Part shown: piece after piece, positions 1 to 5,526 of the stretch
Layout of the letters: each line of letters opens with the position of its first letter
How positions within the stretch are numbered: position 1 is the stretch's first letter
NCBI GenBank assembly: GCA_038230415.1
Contig: JBBRNH010000149.1
Coordinates: 1 to 5,688 of the forward strand
Length of the DNA: 5,688 bases
Direction of reading: 5' to 3'
Source: JBBRNH01 sp038230415
GTDB lineage: Bacteria; Bacteroidota; Bacteroidia; Cytophagales; Spirosomataceae
Notes under the pieces: generated by a model
What the model was told of the DNA's origin: nothing
The model's database searches: none
The model's input: only the letters and a program-made list of their open reading frames with translations
Program-made: the position numbers and the translations under genes

Positions 1-2295
1 AACCGCCTGGCTGAGTCCTAAGCTGGTTGTCAACGTAATGCCCACTTTGGACGGCTCCAGCCGCCGTCCGATGAACCTGGACCCATTGGCCGACCAAAAA
101 CCACCCGCGTTTACGGGTTGCGTCGTCTGCACACCCGATGGACTGATTGTGGTGGCGGTAGCAATCCGGTTATGGCTCTGATTCAGGCTGGCAACCGCAA
201 AAAAACTGTTGTCCCCCTGTTCGGTAGCCCCGTTGTAAGTCAGGACCATTGTCTGGTAAAACTCCGGCGCGAGTTGGGCATTGCCAACCCGGACATTGAG
301 CGGATTTGTGTTATCAACAACGGGCTGCAACTGCGTGATCGAGGGCGCACTCAGCCGGGTTCGGTATTGCAGGCGCAGGCTTCGATTACCGGAAAATGTG
401 TAATTGAATAACGCATTGGGCAACAGATTGACGTACCGACGGTGCTGACTGGTATCTGCCGACCGATTATCGAGTTGCAGTTGTGATTGCTGGATGTCCA
501 GCCCAATAGCCCACCTATACCGGAGGTGTTGCATCTGAAACGTAGCCCCCGCCCGGTGGTAGGCAAACGAGCTACTGAACTGGTTCGATAACGGAAAATT
601 AACGCGGTCGTAGCGTTTTGTCAGTTCATTTCGGTCGTTGACCAGCCGGTCAGCCCGGTTGTTATTGACTGAGTACACATACCGTAGTTCTAATTTTTGC
701 GTGAGCGACAGCGGTTCGGTATATGCCAATGTGAGCGTGTTTTGCCCGTTGTCATTCGTTTGCCGGTTCTGCTGGTTTACCAAATTCGGAATGGGATTGG
801 CACCCGTCGAGTCGTAAAACGTGTTGACCGACTGATTCAACGCCTTCGTGTCGCCGTTACCCAACACGGTATTCAGGTTGACCGACAGGGTACGCCCTTC
901 GTGCCGGAATTTCCGCAGGAGCAACAGGTTATTATAGCCATTCAGACTGTTTCCTGCCGACCCGTAATTTGTTTCGCCGGTGTTGACTACCTGATTCGGT
1001 TGCCCCACCGGGCCGGGTAACGTAGCGCGGCTGGATAAATGATTCGTGTAATCGGTGGTTTGCCACGATAAATTAGGGGTTAGCCGAAGCGTAGTCATCG
1101 AATCGAGTTGCCAGTCGAGACGCGCAGTAAACCGATGGGTCAACGCCCGGTTTTGCGACTGATTTTGCTGATCGGTCGTCAGCGAACGTTGGTAGCGACC
1201 AACCGCGGGCAAAATGCTCGTGCGCCGACTCTGTTGATCGGTGGTGGTGATGGCCTGATTCAGAAAGTAGCTGCTCGACATTTCGGCCCGCCGACCCCAC
1301 TTGTCTTTGTAGTTCAATCCACCGGCCCGTACCTCGATGACGTTGGTTGGTGTTTGGTTGCCGGTGGGCACGGCACTATCCAGACCGCCCACAAAAACCG
1401 GGGCTTGTGCCGGTCCGGCACCCAACGTAAAATTTTGCTGGTTGAGGTTATTGGCCTGCCCAATCAAAGAAATTTGGCGACGGTTATTGAAGCGGTTCAG
1501 GTTCAACTGGCTCTGATACCGATTGGCCTCCCCGTCGCGGGCGGTGCCTAACCCCAGCGAATTTTGACCGAAATAGCCTTTTCGTTTGTCCCGCTTGAGG
1601 GTCAGGTTGATGGTTCGCTGCCGGTTCCCATCGTCAACCCCCGAAAATTGCGACTGATCCGACGATTGGTCGAACAACTGAACCTTATCAATAATGTCGG
1701 CGGGGAGATTACGGGTAGCCATTCGGTGATCAGTGCCAAAAAATGGCTTCCCGTCCACCAACACCTGGTTCACCGTTTGCCCCTGCGCTTTTATCGTACC
1801 ATCGCGGCTGACCTGTATGCCGGGCAGTTTGCGGAGTAACTCCTCTACCTGAGCGTTCGGCTGGGTCTTGAACGACCCCGCGTTGAACTCCACCGTATCC
1901 TGCTTAATGACAATCGGAGCGCGTTCCTGCCGAATCACAACCTCCTGAAGCTCACGGCTTTGCTCAACCATCCGCAGAATGACTACGCCCATCGCTGGTT
2001 CGCCAGACGTAACCGTAATCGGCTGAGCGGCATTACGATAGCCTAAAAACGTGACGAGTAGCCGGTAGTTTCCCGGTGCCACGTTGCGTAGCTGAAACAG
2101 CCCGTCGCCATCGGTACTCGTACCTGCTGCGTAACTCGAATCACGGGCCATCAACAGTGAGACAGACGCTTGTGGCAGGGGTTTACCCGTGGCCGAATCA
2201 ACGACCATCCCCTCAACCGCCGGTTTCGATCCGGTACGTTGGGCCAATGAACTTGTGGTTAGCAACAATAAGAACAGGAACAGAAACGGTTTCAT
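1..2295 (-). CDS. TonB-dependent-receptor-like outer-membrane beta-barrel protein (3' end off the window)
   Basis: Reading leftward from the ATG at 2295, the frame is open for 765 codons to the edge, so no stop is seen and the C-terminus is missing. Residues 1-19 (MKPFLFLFLLLLTTSSLAQ) are a signal peptide. Residues about 26-108 form a carboxypeptidase-regulatory-like beta-sandwich (VEGMVVDSATGKPLPQASV, then STDGDGLFQLRNVAPGNYRL and FLGYRN). Residues about 134-235 are plug-like: VEELLRKLPGIQV, VLVDGKPFFGTD, NLPADIIDKVQLFD, then DDGNRQRTINLTLK. From about 240 on it is rich in Asn, Gln and Tyr with alternating strands, as in an outer-membrane barrel. This fits the Bacteroidota outer membrane beta-barrel family (OMP_b-brl_3), related to TonB-dependent receptors; members are often around 900 residues, so perhaps 150 are missing. 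The substrate cannot be told, and I see no clear TonB box. It lies 97 bp downstream of the GLPGLI-like gene on the same strand, probably co-transcribed. No Shine-Dalgarno precedes the start, as is usual in this phylum. Confidence 0.93.
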   Translation of the reverse strand, partial: MKPFLFLFLLLLTTSSLAQRTGSKPAVEGMVVDSATGKPLPQASVSLLMARDSSYAAGTSTDGDGLFQLRNVAPGNYRLLVTFLGYRNAAQPITVTSGEPAMGVVILRMVEQSRELQEVVIRQERAPIVIKQDTVEFNAGSFKTQPNAQVEELLRKLPGIQVSRDGTIKAQGQTVNQVLVDGKPFFGTDHRMATRNLPADIIDKVQLFDQSSDQSQFSGVDDGNRQRTINLTLKRDKRKGYFGQNSLGLGTARDGEANRYQSQLNLNRFNNRRQISLIGQANNLNQQNFTLGAGPAQAPVFVGGLDSAVPTGNQTPTNVIEVRAGGLNYKDKWGRRAEMSSSYFLNQAITTTDQQSRRTSILPAVGRYQRSLTTDQQNQSQNRALTHRFTARLDWQLDSMTTLRLTPNLSWQTTDYTNHLSSRATLPGPVGQPNQVVNTGETNYGSAGNSLNGYNNLLLLRKFRHEGRTLSVNLNTVLGNGDTKALNQSVNTFYDSTGANPIPNLVNQQNRQTNDNGQNTLTLAYTEPLSLTQKLELRYVYSVNNNRADRLVNDRNELTKRYDRVNFPLSNQFSSSFAYHRAGATFQMQHLRYRWAIGLDIQQSQLQLDNRSADTSQHRRYVNLLPNALFNYTFSGNRSLRLQYRTRLSAPSITQLQPVVDNTNPLNVRVGNAQLAPEFYQTMVLTYNGATEQGDNSFFAVASLNQSHNRIATATTISPSGVQTTQPVNAGGFWSANGSRFIGRRLEPSKVGITLTTSLGLSQAV

Positions 2296-2316
2296 AGGGA
2301 GCAAAAATCTAAGGGG

Positions 2317-2331
2317 CCAGCCAGCGGCTGG
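2317..2331 (-). promoter_or_regulatory. Small perfect hairpin in the intercistronic leader of the beta-barrel gene
   Basis: CCAGCC (2317-2322) and GGCTGG (2326-2331) are perfect reverse complements with a 3-nt loop. They form a GC-rich 6-bp stem about 21 nt upstream of the beta-barrel ATG, within the 97-bp gap after the GLPGLI-like gene. On the minus strand the stem is followed by CCCCTTAGATTTTTG, which is not a clean U-tract, so it is a poor intrinsic terminator. It might protect the mRNA, tune translation or be chance. The TAGATTTTTG just downstream resembles a TAnnTTTG -7 element with one extra T, so a secondary promoter for the barrel gene is possible but weakly supported. Confidence 0.25.
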
Positions 2332-2392
2332 AAGAGCGTTTACTAAGTCGTTGAACAGGGATACAGGCCAACGGTACCCCCACCGCCAGGCT

Positions 2393-3160
2393 TTACCCGC
2401 CTTGCCCGACGCGGCCATTCTTGTCCGCAAAATCGGCGATGGCTTTCTGGCGTATCTCGGTCAATTGATCCGGGGTAACGGTCTGAGCCTGTACATTGGG
2501 TTTCATCACGGAGGCATCGGGGGCGGTTTTAGCCACTTTTGTGGCCCTGAATTGCTCTCTACTCCCTTCAATCAGCAAGACCGCGCCGGTGTCGGGGGTG
2601 AGTTCCTGAATGGGCGAGTAGGTGATGGGCAACTCGGTGGTTATCCAGACCTTATACGTTTCCTTTTTGTAAGGCACGGTATATTTTCGGCACGTGTAGC
2701 CCGCTATTTTTCGGGTTTGGTCGGTTAATTGCCAACCACTTACGCGCTGAAGCGGCACTTCGGCCAGATACATTTTTGCATCCGCCCCGTTGCCGACCGT
2801 GACTATCGTTACTTTTTTCAGAGCCTTCAGATCAACAAACGTCTGCTCTGTAAACGGCCTTCGCGTACCAGATTGCGGCATTACATGATTGTTGCCGGTT
2901 ACTTTGGCATACGCCCCGTTGATGAGTACTTTCTGCTCAGACATCCGGTTATCGGGGATGTCGGTCGGGAAGTTCGGATCGCCGGGTTTCATCAGCTCAC
3001 CATTATCGCCGAGGAATTTCAGACTCGCCGGGTCTATTTTGTGGATGCCTTCGTACCGGATCTGCCCGGCCCAGGTAGCAGGGGCCGTTTGCGCGCTGAT
3101 TGGCTGCGTTGCCAGAACGGTTACGAAGACGCTGGCAACGACGAACAGGAGTGTTTTCAT
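2393..3160 (-). CDS. GLPGLI-like secreted periplasmic protein
   Basis: 255 residues, read leftward from the ATG at 3160 to TAA at 2395-2393. An in-frame ATG at 3217 would add 19 residues without signal character. Starting at 3160 puts a signal peptide (MKTLLFVVASVFVTVLATQP, then ISAQ) exactly at the N-terminus. The mature part begins with AGQIRYEG (about 31-38), the usual first strand of GLPGLI proteins. The core RKIAGYTCRKYTVP (150-163, with the only cysteine, C157) and YKVWITTELPITYSP (169-183) match the family's second half. The name-giving GLPGLI hexapeptide is not conserved: the expected place reads DTGAVLLIEG (190-199). A charged tail follows (about 226-255). The biochemical role of the family is unknown, but members are exported and frequently encoded beside TonB-dependent or beta-barrel outer-membrane proteins, as here. 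It is probably the first gene of the leftward operon and divergent from the two-component pair. Assignment rests on pattern, not on a profile search. Confidence 0.85.
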   Translation of the reverse strand: MKTLLFVVASVFVTVLATQPISAQTAPATWAGQIRYEGIHKIDPASLKFLGDNGELMKPGDPNFPTDIPDNRMSEQKVLINGAYAKVTGNNHVMPQSGTRRPFTEQTFVDLKALKKVTIVTVGNGADAKMYLAEVPLQRVSGWQLTDQTRKIAGYTCRKYTVPYKKETYKVWITTELPITYSPIQELTPDTGAVLLIEGSREQFRATKVAKTAPDASVMKPNVQAQTVTPDQLTEIRQKAIADFADKNGRVGQGG

Positions 3161-3188
3161 GAGAAATTGCTGGTTTGATTTAACATGC

Positions 3189-3196
3189 CAAAGGTC
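3189..3196 (-). promoter_or_regulatory. Putative -7 element for the leftward GLPGLI-like/beta-barrel operon
   Basis: On the minus strand, 3196-3189 reads GACCTTTG, matching the Bacteroidota -7 consensus TAnnTTTG at five of its six fixed positions. It would place transcription start near 3184, giving a leader of about 24 nt before the ATG at 3160. No TTTG -33 element lies at the expected distance (around 3213-3221). Instead the repeat cluster 3206-3243 begins there, which would fit an activator-dependent promoter. This is motif matching by eye only. Confidence 0.3.
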
Positions 3197-3205
3197 AGGC
3201 GGAGT

Positions 3206-3243
3206 TTTGTAACGCACTGTTACATAGTGTTAAACAGTGTTAA
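3206..3243. promoter_or_regulatory. Tandem 10-bp direct repeats: putative response-regulator operator in the divergent region
   Basis: Three consecutive 10-bp units are aligned: ACTGTTACAT (3216-3225), AGTGTTAAAC (3226-3235) and AGTGTTAAGG (3236-3245). The last two share the exact octamer AGTGTTAA at 10-bp spacing. A weaker fourth unit, TTTGTAACGC, precedes them (3206-3215). An inverted repeat, TGTAAC-N5-GTTACA (3208-3224), overlaps the left part. OmpR/PhoB-family regulators bind as head-to-tail dimers to direct repeats one helical turn apart, so this is a natural site for the regulator encoded at 4682-5365. It lies between two outward-facing -7-like elements, so it could serve both operons. 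Binding by this regulator is inferred from architecture and location. Confidence 0.5.
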
Positions 3244-3270
3244 GGCCCGCCGAAACCCGCCCCGCCGATG

Positions 3271-3278
3271 TAGCTTTG
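3271..3278 (+). promoter_or_regulatory. Putative -7 element for the kinase-regulator operon
   Basis: TAGCTTTG is an exact match to the Bacteroidota -7 consensus TAnnTTTG and ends 3 bp before the kinase ATG at 3282. If used, transcription would start at or within a few bases of the start codon, giving a leaderless or near-leaderless mRNA. No TTTG -33 element is present around 3248-3254, where the DNA is GC-rich with CCCGC repeats. The 10-bp repeat cluster would lie at roughly -40 to -77, suitable for an activator. The closeness to the ATG also leaves chance as a real alternative. Confidence 0.35.
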
Positions 3279-3281
3279 TGT

Positions 3282-4658
3282 ATGAACCGACGCATTCGCT
3301 CGATAGTCTGGCTGATGGCACTTTGCATCATCGGCATCAATGCGTTTCAGGGATATTGGCTCTGGACAACGTACCAGTTTAACCACCAGCAGTTTATGCG
3401 AACGATGCAGGACGCACTGTATTCGGTGGTGCAACAACGCCAGATTGTTGAGGCAAACCGCCTGTTTGCTGAACAGAGCCATACCAAGCCGCCGAAACGG
3501 GTTGTGCGGGCGGCACCCGTCGCCGAGTCATATCCGGGCGCACCAGGAACACCGGCGTTGGTATCGGCGGATACGCTTGCCCGCCAAATCTCGACGATGT
3601 TAGTGATTGACTGGGCCGAAGGAACCCGTATCAGTCTGCCAACGCTGTGGGCCGCTTACCACGCCGAACTGCTTGAGCGGGGTATAAATGCCAATTTTAA
3701 ACTCGATACGGTGAGCGTTCACCGGCAAAAGCCTTCCGATGCCCTGCCGATTTATCAGCCGGAAGCGCGACCTGACGGGAATGATACGCCGACTTTAGAG
3801 AACAAGCTGTTCGTACCCGTTAATCCCGTTCGGCATCTGTATGCGCGGGCTTCCTTTGAAACGCCAACGTTTTATTTACTACGTCGAATGGGCTGGTTAT
3901 TAGGCAGTTCAGCGTTTTTACTGTTACTGACCACGGGTAGTTTTCTGTTTATGCTGAGTACGATTCTGCGCCAGAAGAAGCTCTCGGAGGTCAAAAACGA
4001 CTTCATCAACAACATGACGCACGAGCTGAAAACGCCGATTGCCACCGTTACAGCCGCCGTGGAAGCGTTGCAGCATTTTGGCGCGTTGACTGACCCGGAG
4101 AAAACCCGGACCTACCTGGTGATTTCGCGAACCAACCTGCAACGACTGTCAGAACTGGTCGAGAAAGTACTGAATCTGGCCCTCGACGATAAGCGCGAAC
4201 TGACCCTCCGGCCAGAACCCGTAAACTTGTCTGATCTCGTTGGTGAGTTGATTGCGGGCCATCAACTGAGAGCCACTAAGCCAATTACGTTTCAGACGAC
4301 TATACCGCCCGGAACCACCGTAACTGTTGATCGGATTCACTTCGGCAGTAGTCTCAACAACCTCATCGAGAATGCCATCAACTACTCGCACGAGCGGGTC
4401 ACGGTTCGCCTGACCTTCCAACGCAGCGGGCAGGGCTGGCAATTGGCCGTTGCCGACGATGGTATCGGCATCCCACAATCCTATCAGTCGGCCATTTTTG
4501 ACCGATTTTTCCGCGTACCAACCGGCGATCTGCATCTCGTAAAAGGCTTCGGACTTGGTCTTGCATCCGTTCGGCAGGTTGTTGAGCGGCACGGCGGGCG
4601 GATTCAGGTGCAGAGCGAACCGGGAAAAGGCAGTGAGTTTACCCTTACATTTTCATAA
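3282..4658 (+). CDS. Sensor histidine kinase, two transmembrane segments, no HAMP domain
   Basis: 458 residues from the ATG at 3282 to TAA at 4656-4658. A GTG at 3237 would extend it by 15 residues but lies in the repeat cluster and adds nothing membrane-like. The N-terminus MNRR leads into transmembrane segment 1 (about 8-29), then a periplasmic region of about 175 residues with a Pro/Ala-rich stretch (69-92), and transmembrane segment 2 (about 205-228). The dimerisation helix follows within about 10 residues, leaving no room for HAMP. The H box is FINNMTHELKTP, with phospho-accepting H247. ATPase boxes: N box NLIENAINYS (N364), G1 DDGIGIP (392-398), F box IFDRFF (405-410), G2 KGFGLGL (421-427). 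All catalytic motifs are intact, so it should autophosphorylate and pass phosphate to the regulator 23 bp downstream. Layout and kinase-first order resemble Bacteroides RprX, but I cannot claim orthology. The signal is unknown; the periplasmic region is not a domain I recognise. Confidence 0.95.
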   Translation: MNRRIRSIVWLMALCIIGINAFQGYWLWTTYQFNHQQFMRTMQDALYSVVQQRQIVEANRLFAEQSHTKPPKRVVRAAPVAESYPGAPGTPALVSADTLARQISTMLVIDWAEGTRISLPTLWAAYHAELLERGINANFKLDTVSVHRQKPSDALPIYQPEARPDGNDTPTLENKLFVPVNPVRHLYARASFETPTFYLLRRMGWLLGSSAFLLLLTTGSFLFMLSTILRQKKLSEVKNDFINNMTHELKTPIATVTAAVEALQHFGALTDPEKTRTYLVISRTNLQRLSELVEKVLNLALDDKRELTLRPEPVNLSDLVGELIAGHQLRATKPITFQTTIPPGTTVTVDRIHFGSSLNNLIENAINYSHERVTVRLTFQRSGQGWQLAVADDGIGIPQSYQSAIFDRFFRVPTGDLHLVKGFGLGLASVRQVVERHGGRIQVQSEPGKGSEFTLTFS

Positions 4659-4681
4659 ACCAGAATTGATCTGCTACGTAT

Positions 4682-5365
4682 ATGCCCACTGTTTTGCTGA
4701 TTGAAGACGAACCGGCGTTGGCAATGATTGTCAAAGACAGCCTTGAGGTGCGGGGCTTCACGGTGCTGTATGCACCGGATGGCGATGCGGGCTTGACGCT
4801 GTTTTATCAGGAGCAGCCCGATATTATCGTCGCTGATGTGATGATGCCAAACATGGACGGTTTTTCGGTGGCCCGGCAAATTCGCCAGACCGACCCCGAC
4901 GTACCGATTCTGTTTCTGACGGCCCGGTCGCAAACCGCCGATGTTGTGCGTGGTTTTGAGGTGGGTGGGGATGATTACCTCAAAAAACCATTCAGCTTAG
5001 ATGAACTGATCGTGCGGATCAACGCGCTGCTCCGGCGTACTGTTGGTTCCCGTACGGGTGTTCCTGAATCAGATTGGGTGCGGATCGGTCGGTATCAGTT
5101 CGACGCACCTAAACAAAAGCTCTCGCTCGATGGACGGGATGTACACCTGTCGCACCGCGAGGCCGAATTACTGCGTCACCTCTACGGGCAGCGGAATCAG
5201 GTGCTGGAACGTACCGCCGTGCTGATGGCACTCTGGGGCGACGACAGTTTTTTCAATGGCCGCAGCTTAGATGTATTCATCACCAAACTCCGTCGCCACC
5301 TCCACGACGACCCCTCCGTGCAGATTGTGAATGTGCGGGGAATCGGGTATAAGTTGATTGTGTGA
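4682..5365 (+). CDS. OmpR/PhoB-family DNA-binding response regulator
   Basis: 227 residues from the ATG at 4682 to TGA at 5363-5365, the usual length for the family. The receiver domain (about 1-118) has every key residue: acidic pair E8-D9 (VLLIEDEPAL), phospho-acceptor D52 (IIVADVMMPNMDG), T80 (FLTAR) and K102 (YLKKPF). After a linker (about 119-131), the C-terminal winged-helix domain (about 132-227) shows LSHREAELLRHL (156-167), LMALWGDDSFFNGRSLDVFI (181-200), TKLRRHL in the recognition-helix area (201-207) and VRGIGYKL (218-225), all typical of Trans_reg_C. It is 23 bp from the kinase gene, so co-transcribed and its expected partner. Phosphorylation should promote dimerisation and binding to tandem direct repeats; the 10-bp repeats upstream of the kinase gene are the obvious candidate site. 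It resembles RprY-type regulators of Bacteroidota, but the target genes cannot be proven from sequence. Confidence 0.96.
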   Translation: MPTVLLIEDEPALAMIVKDSLEVRGFTVLYAPDGDAGLTLFYQEQPDIIVADVMMPNMDGFSVARQIRQTDPDVPILFLTARSQTADVVRGFEVGGDDYLKKPFSLDELIVRINALLRRTVGSRTGVPESDWVRIGRYQFDAPKQKLSLDGRDVHLSHREAELLRHLYGQRNQVLERTAVLMALWGDDSFFNGRSLDVFITKLRRHLHDDPSVQIVNVRGIGYKLIV

Positions 5366-5473
5366 CGCAGCTTATTTAGTTTCTGGCAGCAGCGGCTGAT
5401 GACCGTCCGCTCTGGCAGTTGCAACCCACGATAAGAAATTAGCTTTTTTGGTTGAAAAATAAGCATATTTTTA

Positions 5474-5502
5474 TTTGACTATCCATCGAACCCATATATT
5501 TA
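5474..5502 (+). promoter_or_regulatory. Putative Bacteroidota-type promoter for the right-edge secreted-protein gene
   Basis: TTTG (5474-5477) is followed after 17 bp by TATATTTA (5495-5502), which matches TAnnTTTG except for the last base. The spacing is at the short end for the TTTG/TAnnTTTG pair of the phylum's primary sigma factor. The surrounding 5430-5526 is strikingly AT-rich compared with the genes, as expected of a promoter region. Predicted transcription start is near 5507, giving a leader of about 20 nt before the ATG at 5527. Confidence 0.45.
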
Positions 5503-5511
5503 CGACGTAAA
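5499..5511. repeat. Perfect short palindrome at the predicted transcription start
   Basis: TTTACG (5499-5504) and CGTAAA (5506-5511) are perfect reverse complements around a single central A. The palindrome overlaps the 3' half of the putative -7 element and the predicted start of transcription of the gene at 5527. This position would suit a repressor operator, but six-base arms in AT-rich DNA can arise by chance. Confidence 0.35.
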
Positions 5512-5526
5512 AAAACCTCTTTTTCC

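Noticed and set aside
1108..1551. Plus-strand open frame of 147 codons, and several similar ones across 118-2297
   Set aside because: They lie antisense inside the continuous beta-barrel frame, which has a signal peptide and family motifs. Their translations show no domain, signal or composition of a real protein.
2189..2728. Plus-strand open frame of 179 codons
   Set aside because: It runs antisense across the start of the beta-barrel gene, the intergenic gap and the end of the GLPGLI-like gene, and its product is not recognisable.
2729..3178. Plus-strand open frame of 149 codons
   Set aside because: It is antisense to the GLPGLI-like gene, whose signal peptide and conserved core make the minus strand the coding one.
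3161..3217. Longer N-terminus of the GLPGLI-like protein from the ATG at 3217
   Set aside because: The extra 19 residues are polar and would bury the signal peptide; the extension also runs through the putative promoter and operator.
3237..3281. GTG start at 3237 for the histidine kinase
   Set aside because: It lies inside the 10-bp repeat cluster and adds 15 residues with no membrane or family character; the ATG at 3282 gives a normal MNRR start before the first membrane segment.
4149..4592. Minus-strand open frame of 147 codons
   Set aside because: It is antisense to the catalytic domain of the kinase, where all the H, N, G and F boxes are on the plus strand.
4604..4933. Minus-strand open frame of 109 codons
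   Set aside because: It spans the end of the kinase gene and the receiver domain in antisense, and its product is not recognisable.
5442..5464. Imperfect AT-rich inverted repeat GCTTTTTT ... AAAAATAAGC as an intrinsic terminator
   Set aside because: The stem is almost all A-T with a mismatch and has no GC-rich base followed by a U-run, so it does not support a terminator call.
5197..5466. Minus-strand open frame of 89 codons reaching into the gap after the regulator gene
   Set aside because: More than half is antisense to the DNA-binding domain of the regulator, and the part in the gap has no start context or protein-like features.
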